Assembly: GCA_023228295.1 (NCBI GenBank)
Contig: JALOBP010000110.1
Location: forward strand, 1-8,922
DNA from: Methanoregula sp.
GTDB taxonomy: Archaea > Halobacteriota > Methanomicrobia > Methanomicrobiales > Methanospirillaceae
Reading direction: 5' to 3'
Length of the DNA: 8,922 nucleotides
Every line of letters starts with the position of its first letter. Position 1 is the stretch's first letter. The notes below the pieces were generated by a model. That model was not told the origin of the DNA. It saw only the letters and a list, made by a program, of their open reading frames with translations, and ran no database searches. Of the stretch, positions 1-6,259 are shown piece after piece. The position numbers were made by a program, and so were the translations under genes.

Positions 1-83
1 CAAGAGGATACAGGAACACGGACAATTTCATTGCCATGATCTATCTCAGGTGCGGGAAGCTCGAATTCAATTTACCCACTTGA
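1..83 (+). CDS. Transposase, C-terminal fragment (ISL3-like), truncated by window edge
   Basis: The frame beginning at base 3 is open to a TGA at 81-83 and encodes 26 residues. They begin RGYRNTDNFIAMIYLR and end in LPT. The pattern (A)-R-G-Y/F-R-N-x-(D/E)-N-F followed by a hydrophobic strand is typical of the extreme C-terminus of ISL3-family DDE transposases, just after the last catalytic Glu region. The catalytic residues lie upstream, outside the window. An identical fragment lies on the opposite strand at the other end of the window. Whether the whole gene is intact cannot be seen. Confidence 0.65.
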   Translation, partial: RGYRNTDNFIAMIYLRCGKLEFNLPT

Positions 84-98
84 AATGACGAAGAGGCT
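1..98 (+). mobile_element. 3' end of an ISL3-like insertion sequence (left copy)
   Basis: Bases 1-98 are a perfect reverse complement of 8824-8921. With one mismatch at base 99 the match runs on to about 103. The segment holds the C-terminal codons of a transposase and, after the stop at 81-83, a terminus that reads outward-in as GCCTCTTCGTCATTTC (97 back to 82). This resembles ISL3-family terminal repeats, which typically begin GGCTCTTC. The family makes 8-bp target duplications; the adjacent host bases (98-105) are A/T-rich, but the other end of the element lies outside the window, so the duplication cannot be tested. Only the inner boundary is visible. Family assignment rests on the terminus and 26 residues, so it is probable rather than certain. 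Confidence 0.75.
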
Positions 99-218
99 AA
101 AAATCTACAAATCGATATAGTACGGAAACAAAATGCATGGCCATATGAACTGACCGGAATCTCGGTTCTTCCATGGACACATACCATAGTGCCAATATCT
201 CCCTGAGAGTTGATTTTG

Positions 219-1508
219 ATGATGATACCTGGAAATAAAATTTTATTGCTGTCCGTACTCTGCCTCTTCCTGATCTCCCCGGCATTTGCAGGAACAAAAT
301 ACATGTCCGGAAGCCCGGAGCTGTCTGCATATATCTTCGGGAGCAATGAACTCCGCTCCGGTGATGAAGTATCTCTTACAATTGTAATCCAGAATACCGG
401 GCTGAATGAGTACAAATACGAATGGCCGTCAATCGTCGATCCTGATGATCAGCCAAATACAGCGAAATTCCTGGCGGTTACCCTGCAGGCCGGAGATGCA
501 CCCCTTACAATTAAATCCGATCCCCAGATGGTTGGAGACCTCAAGGGAGGTAGCAGTATCAAGTCGGTATTTCTGGTGAAAGTGAACGCTGATGCTCCAG
601 AAGGAACGTATACGCTGCCTCTGAAGCTTAGTTATACCTATTTTGATACTGCTGATCAGTATGGTGTGGATACGATCGAGTACACCTACAAAACCGCGGA
701 TGCTACCATTTCAGTCCCGGTAAAAATCAGATCTGACCTGTATATTGATGTAGTATCATCAACTCCCGAACATCTCAATGTCGGTTCTGATGGCTATCTG
801 AACATGAAGATCATGAATACCGGTTATGAGACCGGTACTAAAACCATTGTCCAGATCACACGAAACGGCAACAGCCCGATCATACCCATCGACAGCAGTG
901 TTTATATCGGCGATTTCATCCCGGGAAGCATTGTAGACTGCCGGTATAAGGTAACCGTTTTGGAATCTGCGGAATCCCAGGCATATCCTGTGGACGTATC
1001 GGTCGTGTACCAGAACACGGAAGGCGATTTTGTTACTTCAAATGCCGAGACCATCGGTGTGCCGGTTGGCGGAAAAGTGGAATTTGAAATTGCCTCGGAA
1101 GTACCGGTAATGAATCCCGGTAATAAGAAGGAAATATCTGTCATATACAAAAATACCGGGGATACTCCGGTCTATAGTGCCCAGGCTCGAATCAGTGCGG
1201 TGGATCCTTTCAGCAGCTATGAGGATACTGCATACCTGGGAGACATACAGCCCGGTCAATCAGCGACCGCGAATTATGTTGTGAGTGTCGATCGCTCGGC
1301 TACGAAAAAGGAATATGGCCTGGATTCTGAGATCCGGTACCGTGATGCGCTCGACAATACCTATATCTCGGATACCATGAAAGTTCCGGTAAACATTGTT
1401 GCAGCTGACTTCGTGACGTCAATCATGACCAATCCGATCTATCTTTCAATCATAGCTGCTGTAATTATCGGGATTGCCTATGCTGTCTATCACTACAGGA
1501 AAAAATAA
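219..1508 (+). CDS. Secreted S-layer-like surface protein (COG1361 type), C-terminally anchored
   Basis: A 429-residue envelope protein. An in-frame TTG at 210 would add three residues, but ATG 219 is preferred; an in-frame TGA at 204-206 shows that the gene is not a truncated remnant of a longer one. Residues 8-21 are hydrophobic and are followed by AFA-G (cleavage near 24/25), a good signal peptide. The exported part carries at least three repeated beta-sandwich-like units with the phrase 'NTG' after a beta strand (near residues 60, 200 and 315), as in CARDB/NEW3-like domains of COG1361 'S-layer domain' proteins common in methanogens. The last 25 or so residues are a single membrane helix with a short basic tail (YHYRKK), so the protein should face outward and be anchored at the C-terminus. 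It probably forms a cell-surface or adhesion scaffold; the specific role is unknown. The IS end lies about 120 bases upstream, and no convincing promoter is seen between them (weak TATA-like sequence near 112-121). Confidence 0.8.
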   Translation: MMIPGNKILLLSVLCLFLISPAFAGTKYMSGSPELSAYIFGSNELRSGDEVSLTIVIQNTGLNEYKYEWPSIVDPDDQPNTAKFLAVTLQAGDAPLTIKSDPQMVGDLKGGSSIKSVFLVKVNADAPEGTYTLPLKLSYTYFDTADQYGVDTIEYTYKTADATISVPVKIRSDLYIDVVSSTPEHLNVGSDGYLNMKIMNTGYETGTKTIVQITRNGNSPIIPIDSSVYIGDFIPGSIVDCRYKVTVLESAESQAYPVDVSVVYQNTEGDFVTSNAETIGVPVGGKVEFEIASEVPVMNPGNKKEISVIYKNTGDTPVYSAQARISAVDPFSSYEDTAYLGDIQPGQSATANYVVSVDRSATKKEYGLDSEIRYRDALDNTYISDTMKVPVNIVAADFVTSIMTNPIYLSIIAAVIIGIAYAVYHYRKK

Positions 1509-1530
1509 ATTCTGAATTCCTGATAAACAT

Positions 1531-1540
1531 CATTTTTTCA
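1531..1540 (+). terminator. Probable oligo-T terminator of the surface-protein gene
   Basis: A T6 run lies about 25 bases after the stop codon at 1506-1508. Archaeal RNA polymerase commonly terminates at such T tracts without a required hairpin. A second T run follows at 1553-1557. Confidence 0.4.
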
Positions 1541-1785
1541 ATAATATGTGGATTTTTACAGGATATCCACGCACATGATCGTACAATTAAATTATCGTTG
1601 TTCCAGAATGCGCCCGCATAATCGGGTTCTCAATCCGGTTTTTGATCCTGCACATTTTTATTAACTCTTTACACATCAGTCACTTATTAAGAAAATCATT
1701 TCCGCTATGGTATTCTCCAATACGGTTATCAGAATTCGGTCATTATGGTTCTTTCCGTCTCATTTTTCCTAACATTTTTAAGCAA

Positions 1786-1795
1786 TTAAAATATA
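1786..1795 (+). promoter_or_regulatory. Probable TATA box of the cbiMNQO-cbiA operon
   Basis: TTAAAATATA fits the archaeal A/T-rich TATA element. Transcription would start about 25 bases downstream, near 1816-1820. That leaves a leader of about 20 bases carrying GGTGAT just before the TTG start at 1839. The consistent spacing of all three elements supports both the promoter and the start codon choice. Confidence 0.5.
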
Positions 1796-1829
1796 GTTAA
1801 AACAAGTAAATCTTCATTAAATTGTGTAC

Positions 1830-1835
1830 GGTGAT
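1830..1835 (+). promoter_or_regulatory. Ribosome binding site that decides the cbiM start
   Basis: GGTGAT pairs with the archaeal 16S rRNA 3' end (ATCACC). Aligned on GGAGGTGAT, it puts the usual seven-base spacing in front of TTG 1839. The GTG at 1824 lies upstream of this site and the ATG at 1848 is too far away, so TTG 1839 is the best start. Confidence 0.6.
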
Positions 1836-1838
1836 AAC

Positions 1839-2531
1839 TTGCATATCATGGAAGGATTTCTGCCTCTTGAATGGTGCATCGTCTGGTGGCTTATTGCGCT
1901 GCCCTGCCTTGTCTATGGTGTATGGCGTCTGAAAAAAGTGATGGATGCAGACCGCGAGGCGTTGCCTCTGCTGGGGGTGACGGGTGGTTTCATCTTTATT
2001 CTATCATCACTGAAATTGCCTTCGGTCACCGGGAGCTGTTCCCATCCGACCGGTACCGGTCTTTCCGCAATATGTTTCGGACCGTGGATCACGTCAGTCA
2101 TCTGTGCGATCGTGCTCCTCTTCCAGAGCCTGTTTCTTGCCCACGGGGGCCTCTCTGTACTTGGGGCAAACATTGTTTCGATGGGAATTGTCGGTCCCTG
2201 TGTCGGTTATGCCATCTATCGTCTGCTGAAAGACACTTCGGTCAATGTCTACGTGACCGTGTTCCTTGCAACTGCTCTCGCAGATATGTTCACGTATATT
2301 GTCACGTCGTTTGAGCTGGCGCTTGCCTACCCCGCAGATGTCGGAGGCTTTGGCACGTCATTTATTATGTTCATGGGCATCTTTGCGGTCACACAGGTAC
2401 CGCTTGCAATTGTCGAAGGGATCGTACTGGCCCTCGTCTTCAAGTATATCGTGGCCCTCAAGCCTGATATCCTCGTACGGATGAATGTCTTCTCAGAATC
2501 GCAGATCATCGCGGCAAGGGGTGAAGCCTGA
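1839..2531 (+). CDS. cbiM: Cobalt ECF transporter substrate-binding membrane protein CbiM
   Basis: The 230-residue S-component that binds and translocates Co2+ in the cytoplasmic membrane. The TTG start gives the N-terminus MHIMEGFLPLEW, which is the CbiM/NikM hallmark. In NikM structures the free N-terminus and His2 coordinate the metal together with a His in the first third of the protein; here that His is in GSCSHPTGTG (His69). Several hydrophobic helices follow, matching the usual multi-helix fold and length. A longer reading from GTG 1824 would bury Met-His behind five extra residues and is unlikely to work. The gene heads the operon and its stop overlaps the cbiN start (TGATG). Specificity for cobalt rather than nickel is inferred from the presence of CbiN next to it, not NikN or NikL, and from family similarity. 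Confidence 0.93.
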   Translation: MHIMEGFLPLEWCIVWWLIALPCLVYGVWRLKKVMDADREALPLLGVTGGFIFILSSLKLPSVTGSCSHPTGTGLSAICFGPWITSVICAIVLLFQSLFLAHGGLSVLGANIVSMGIVGPCVGYAIYRLLKDTSVNVYVTVFLATALADMFTYIVTSFELALAYPADVGGFGTSFIMFMGIFAVTQVPLAIVEGIVLALVFKYIVALKPDILVRMNVFSESQIIAARGEA

Positions 2532-2848
2532 TGGCAAAGTACATGCTCGAGATTCTTGCTTTGGTTGCAATCTTGGCGTTTTGCGGTCTTTTCCTCTACA
2601 CCAGTTCGACCATGGAAGGAGCCGAGTTTGCCGGTTCAGATAACGTGGGGTCCGGGCTGATCGCCGAGTTATCTGGAAAACCGTTGGACAGTTTTGTGCC
2701 ACTGATCCCGCAGTATGAACCCCCGAGCGGAGAGATCGAGGCCTGCCTCTTTGCCCTTCAGGCTGCGCTTGGAGGCATCTTCGTCGGAGGTGTCTTTGGG
2801 TACTGGCTGGGCCAGAAGAAAAGTCTAACCGAAACCAAGGTGAACTAG
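2531..2848 (+). CDS. cbiN: Cobalt ECF transporter auxiliary membrane protein CbiN
   Basis: A 105-residue protein with two membrane helices (about residues 6-24 and 72-93) joined by an extracytoplasmic loop. The loop holds the family motif MEGAEFAGSDN (28-38), and the second helix is preceded by PPSGEIEACLFALQAALGG. CbiN helps CbiM load cobalt and is specific to the cobalt branch of this transporter family. It is preceded by GGGGTGA six bases before the ATG, and the start overlaps the cbiM stop by one base, so the two are translationally coupled. Length and motifs are normal for the family. Confidence 0.93.
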   Translation: MAKYMLEILALVAILAFCGLFLYTSSTMEGAEFAGSDNVGSGLIAELSGKPLDSFVPLIPQYEPPSGEIEACLFALQAALGGIFVGGVFGYWLGQKKSLTETKVN

Positions 2849-2854
2849 TGATCC

Positions 2855-3643
2855 ATGTTTGAGGAACTGCTGGAGGATGTGGCGCAGAAGAACGGCCTGC
2901 GCGAGGTGAATACCTGCCTCAAGCTTACAGCCGGACTGTCTGCCCTCGTCTTATGCCTCCTCTCGACCGGATACGGGAGTCCCCTCTTTATTGCTCTTGT
3001 CCTGTCCGCTGCAGTACTCCTCCTTGCCCGGGTGGACCTGCGGATCTATGTGGAACTCTTTCTCGTTCCCTTGTGGTTTGCCATGATGAGCGCGATTGTC
3101 ATCGTGCTGATCTCGGGCGGGGAACATATATTCTGGAGCTGGAACCCACTCCCGTTCCTCTCGCTCTCCGTCTCCAGCGAGAGTATCAATACCGGGTTTT
3201 TCATCCTCTGCCGGGTGATCGGGAGCATGTCAGCTCTCCTGTTTATTGCCCTGACAACTCCAATGACCGATCTTTTTGTTGTGATGCGGAAGTGCAGGAT
3301 CCCGGACTTCGTGATCGACCTTGGGATGATCATCTACCGGACGATCTTTTTCCTCATGGACCAGGTGCAGCAGGTTTACCGTGCACAGGTGATGCGCCTC
3401 GGGTATTCGGGCTGGCGCGAATCGATCACTACCTTTTCTATGATGTGCGGGGCGGCCTTCATCACCAGTTGGGATGCCGGGGACGACCTGATCCGGGCCA
3501 TGGATGCCCGTTGTTATGACGGGAAGTTCGCGCTCCTTGGCGAGAACCGTCCTGTTGAATTACGGCCGCTTGCTGCCCTTGTCACCTTCATTGTGGTGTC
3601 ATCGGTAGTCGTTGTTGCATCGCATGGTATGACATTGTTATAG
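2855..3643 (+). CDS. cbiQ: Cobalt ECF transporter transmembrane coupling protein CbiQ (EcfT family)
   Basis: A 262-residue membrane protein that couples ATP hydrolysis by CbiO to substrate movement through CbiM. It has hydrophobic helices around residues 24-60, 64-88, 112-134, 152-170 and 242-260. Between the last two is the charged cytoplasmic coupling region with two conserved Arg-containing stretches, VMRLGYSGWRE (about 179-189) and AMDARCYDGKF (about 215-225), the sites that dock onto the ATPases. The start ATG follows GTGATCC immediately upstream and lies six bases after the cbiN stop. Length and layout match CbiQ. One ATPase gene follows, so CbiO presumably works as a homodimer. Confidence 0.92.
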   Translation: MFEELLEDVAQKNGLREVNTCLKLTAGLSALVLCLLSTGYGSPLFIALVLSAAVLLLARVDLRIYVELFLVPLWFAMMSAIVIVLISGGEHIFWSWNPLPFLSLSVSSESINTGFFILCRVIGSMSALLFIALTTPMTDLFVVMRKCRIPDFVIDLGMIIYRTIFFLMDQVQQVYRAQVMRLGYSGWRESITTFSMMCGAAFITSWDAGDDLIRAMDARCYDGKFALLGENRPVELRPLAALVTFIVVSSVVVVASHGMTLL

Positions 3644-3652
3644 GATTGTATC

Positions 3653-4855
3653 ATGAGCCACATTGTTCTTGAAGCACGGGATGTCCGGTACCGGTACCAA
3701 CGGGGACGGGAGGCAATTTGTGGTGTCAGCTTCCATTTCCGGCGGGGTGAGAAGATCGCGCTTGTTGGACCCAATGGCGCCGGCAAGTCCACACTGCTCC
3801 AGATGTTCAACGGTATGATCCGACCGGACACCGGGATGATGCTCTTTGACAACGAGCCGATCCGGTACGACACGACATCGCTCCGCCAGATTCGGAGGAG
3901 GGTCGGGTTCGTACTCCAGAACCCGGACCGGCAGATCATTGCACCAACCGTGTTCCAGGATGTGGCGTTCGGGCCGACGAACCTTGGGTACAACGAGGAG
4001 ATGGTCAAGGATGTAGTTGCAACCGCCCTCCGGCACGTAGGTCTTGCCGGGTTTGACCGTCGGCCACCTTACCAGTTATCTGGAGGGGAGAAGAAACGGG
4101 TTGCAATCGCCGGTGTGCTCGCGATGGATCCGGATGTGCTGGTTTTTGCCGAACCTACAAGCGGCCTCGATCCTTCCGGTTCAGAAGATCTCATGGAACT
4201 TCTTGATGAGCTGAACCATGATGGCAAGACGATTGTCATCTCAACCCATGACGTAGAGCTGGCCTACCCGTGGGCTGATCGGGCGATTCTTCTGGCCGAA
4301 GGGAAGATTATCAAGGAGGATGTACCTGATGTGGCGTTTGGGAATGCGAAATTTGTACGGATGGCTCACCTCTCTGTCCCTACCCTGCTCGAACTATCCG
4401 CTGAGCTTGCCAAACGCGGATTTACAATTCCCGAACGGAAACCCCGAAGCGTTCTTGATATGGTTCATATTATCGAGAACCATGTTCATGGATCCTGCTG
4501 TCATCCGGCACCTGGTACGATAATGGTCTGCAACGTGGATGCGGGAGAATTGTCCATGGTTCCCGCGTGGTTGAAAGTTCACCCGGGTATTGTCGTCGGA
4601 GCAATGGGAACACGGGCCAAACAGTGTGCTGCAATGGATCAGATTGCACTGGAGTTCACGTACGGTGTGATTGACAAGTGCATTCTCCGGGCATTGCGGG
4701 GGCATGACACCCTGATCCTGACCTCGGATAGCATGGTACGGCGGGTGAATCAGCGGGTGGATGCATATTGTCATGAAAGTGGGATCCACATTTCTGTCCA
4801 ATTGCTCGATCTGGTACTGGATTCTGCTAATGAGAAGTGCGGGATGAATCCATGA
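3653..4855 (+). CDS. cbiO: Cobalt ECF transporter ATPase CbiO with an extra C-terminal domain
   Basis: The ATPase of the cobalt importer, acting at the inner membrane face. Residues 1-240 are a canonical ABC domain: Walker A GPNGAGKST (39-47), Q-loop Gln89, signature LSGGEKKR (142-149), Walker B LVFAE (163-167), D-loop SGLD (170-173) and H-loop His199. The Walker B position normally occupied by Asp is Ala166 (GCC rather than GAC or GAT), while the catalytic Glu167 is kept; this is odd. At 400 residues it is about 120 longer than usual CbiO proteins (roughly 280). From about residue 276 there is a His/Cys cluster (HVHGSCCHP, 277-284 plus Pro285) and then an alpha/beta-looking segment up to 400 that I do not recognise. 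The frame is continuous, so this is a real fusion or extension, not a frameshift. The gene starts nine bases after cbiQ, with only a weak upstream AGGAT, and its stop overlaps the next gene by ATGA. Confidence 0.9.
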   Translation: MSHIVLEARDVRYRYQRGREAICGVSFHFRRGEKIALVGPNGAGKSTLLQMFNGMIRPDTGMMLFDNEPIRYDTTSLRQIRRRVGFVLQNPDRQIIAPTVFQDVAFGPTNLGYNEEMVKDVVATALRHVGLAGFDRRPPYQLSGGEKKRVAIAGVLAMDPDVLVFAEPTSGLDPSGSEDLMELLDELNHDGKTIVISTHDVELAYPWADRAILLAEGKIIKEDVPDVAFGNAKFVRMAHLSVPTLLELSAELAKRGFTIPERKPRSVLDMVHIIENHVHGSCCHPAPGTIMVCNVDAGELSMVPAWLKVHPGIVVGAMGTRAKQCAAMDQIALEFTYGVIDKCILRALRGHDTLILTSDSMVRRVNQRVDAYCHESGIHISVQLLDLVLDSANEKCGMNP

Positions 4856-6180
4856 TCCTCATCCCCCGTATTGTCATCGCCGGCACGCACAGCGGGTGTG
4901 GCAAGACCACGGTTGCAAGCGGGATCATGGCTGCTCTCACGGCACGGGGACTGAATGTCCAGCCATTCAAAGTTGGGCCGGATTTCATCGATCCCTCGCA
5001 TCATTCCCGGATCTGCGGCCGAGAATCACGGAATCTCGATCCATTCATGATGGGTGAGGATGGCTGTCTTGAAACTTTTGCCCGGGCATCAGCGGGTGCC
5101 GACATTGCTGTGATTGAGGGTGTCATGGGAATGTATGACGGAGTTGATGGCACAGATATGTGCAGCACAGCACACGTTGCCTGTATTCTCAAATCCCCGG
5201 TCATTCTGGTGGTTGATGTCAAAGGTATGTCTCGGAGCGTGCATGCGCTCATTTCAGGATTCCGGGCATTTGATCCATCAGTAAACCTCGCTGGGGTTAT
5301 TGTCAATCGCATCGGCAGCCCACGTCACAGGGAGATGATTGAATCTGCCGGCACAATCCGCTCGTTCGGCTGGATTCCCCGGAATGATTCTATCGGGCTT
5401 GCCAGCCGGCATCTGGGTCTTGTTATGGCCCATGAATCTGACTCCCTGAAAACTGCCGGTGCAGTTATTGAAGAACATGCCGATCTTGATGGAATGATTG
5501 CCGCTTCACATTCCGCACCTCCCCTTACCGTCCCAATTCCTGCAACGGCTTCGTTAAATCCGACCATCCGGGTCGGCATTGCATGGGACCGCGCGTTCTG
5601 TTTTTATTATCCGGATAATTTCGACCGCCTCCGCGAAGCAGGGGCAGAGCTTGTCTTCTTCAGCCCGCTGACAGAACACCTGCCGGATGTTGATGCAGTC
5701 TACATCGGGGGCGGTTACCCTGAGCTTCATCTGCCCGCACTTGAATTTTCTCCCTGCACGCAGGAGCTGAAACAAAAGGTGCAACAGGATCTCCCCGTGT
5801 ATGCAGAATGCGGCGGACTGATATACCTGGCCCGGGAGCTGCAGGCAGAAAAAACCTACCGTATGGCAGGTGTGCTGTCGGCCGATGCTGAAATGACAAA
5901 AAGGATCCAGGGTCTCGGTTATGTGAAAGGATCCATTTTTTCAGATGTGACAATCCTGGCAAGCGGTACCCAATTCGCCGGTCATGAATTCCATTATTCG
6001 CGTCTCCTGCCGGACACTGATGTGCGTTATGCTATGAAATTAACCCGGGGACGCGGCATCGATGCAGGCAATGATGGTATAATGGCCGGAACCGCGCTTG
6101 CCGGGTATACGCACGCATATTTCTCCAAAACCATGGCTCTCGGGCTCATTGAGTCTGCCCGACGATATCAAAAGAACTGA
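4852..6180 (+). CDS. Cobyrinate or Ni-sirohydrochlorin a,c-diamide synthase (CbiA/CfbB family)
   Basis: A glutamine- and ATP-dependent amidase that converts the a and c acetate side chains of a corrinoid (cobyrinate, B12 route) or of Ni-sirohydrochlorin (F430 route) into amides. The 442-residue protein starts at ATG 4852, four bases inside cbiO (ATGA), preceded by GGGATGA. A GTG at 4837 would add five residues and is less likely. The N-terminal dethiobiotin-synthetase-like domain has the P-loop GTHSGCGKTT (11-20), VGPDFIDPSHH (41-51) and EGVMGMYDG (89-97). The C-terminal class I-like glutaminase domain has GGGYPELH (286-293), the nucleophile Cys320 in AECGG, GHEFHYS (377-383) and the likely catalytic His421 in YTHAYFS. 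Length and residues look fully functional. Sequence motifs cannot separate CbiA from CfbB. Position behind a cobalt importer favours a B12 role, but in methanogens one enzyme may serve both, so no gene symbol is assigned. Confidence 0.88.
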   Translation: MILIPRIVIAGTHSGCGKTTVASGIMAALTARGLNVQPFKVGPDFIDPSHHSRICGRESRNLDPFMMGEDGCLETFARASAGADIAVIEGVMGMYDGVDGTDMCSTAHVACILKSPVILVVDVKGMSRSVHALISGFRAFDPSVNLAGVIVNRIGSPRHREMIESAGTIRSFGWIPRNDSIGLASRHLGLVMAHESDSLKTAGAVIEEHADLDGMIAASHSAPPLTVPIPATASLNPTIRVGIAWDRAFCFYYPDNFDRLREAGAELVFFSPLTEHLPDVDAVYIGGGYPELHLPALEFSPCTQELKQKVQQDLPVYAECGGLIYLARELQAEKTYRMAGVLSADAEMTKRIQGLGYVKGSIFSDVTILASGTQFAGHEFHYSRLLPDTDVRYAMKLTRGRGIDAGNDGIMAGTALAGYTHAYFSKTMALGLIESARRYQKN

Positions 6181-6219
6181 GTCATTAAATCGCCACCATC
6201 AGGACCAGTCCATCGGGAC

Positions 6220-6228
6220 GTATAACTT
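6220..6228 (+). promoter_or_regulatory. Probable TATA box of ilvD
   Basis: GTATAACTT lies about 35 bases before the ATG at 6260, with G/A-rich bases in front that could act as a BRE. Initiation about 25 bases downstream would give a very short leader. No ribosome binding site is visible before the ilvD start, which fits a short-leader or leaderless mRNA. This suggests ilvD has its own promoter rather than depending on the cobalt operon. Confidence 0.4.
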
Positions 6229-6259
6229 TTTGATGGCAAACCACCCACCTGAATAGTAT

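Larger units (their letters stand above)
1509..1838. other. A/T-rich intergenic region between the surface-protein gene and cbiM
   Basis: About 330 bases with no convincing gene on either strand. The left part has a T6 run (1533-1538) that could end transcription of the upstream gene. Small inverted repeats are GTGGAT/ATCCAC (1548-1553 with 1565-1570), CCCG/CGGG (1613-1616 with 1623-1626) followed by a T5 run near 1639, and GTATT/AATAC (1710-1714 with 1719-1723). None is long enough to call an operator with confidence. No B12-box-like riboswitch consensus was seen. The right end carries the cbiM promoter and ribosome binding site. Confidence 0.6.

Noticed and set aside
173..238. Short open frame of about 21 codons starting at ATG 173, overlapping the surface-protein start
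   Set aside because: It has no clear ribosome binding site and no recognisable features, and it runs out of frame into the signal-peptide region of a well-supported gene.
41..415. Minus-strand open frame of 124 codons across the left IS junction
   Set aside because: It lies antisense to the well-supported surface-protein gene and across the IS edge, with no recognisable protein features.
1548..1570. Hairpin GTGGAT/ATCCAC as an operator or terminator
   Set aside because: The stem is only 6 bp with an 11-base loop in A/T-rich DNA, which can arise by chance.
1600..1830. Cobalamin riboswitch upstream of cbiM
   Set aside because: No B12-box-like consensus or extended paired structure was seen, and archaeal cobalt genes are usually controlled by proteins instead.
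1871..2314. Second open frame of 147 codons inside cbiM in another frame
   Set aside because: It is rich in Cys, His and Arg with no membrane pattern, whereas the cbiM frame shows every family motif.
3514..4008. Minus-strand open frame of 164 codons opposite the cbiQ/cbiO junction
   Set aside because: It is antisense to two strongly supported genes; its composition is that of a G/C-rich shadow frame.
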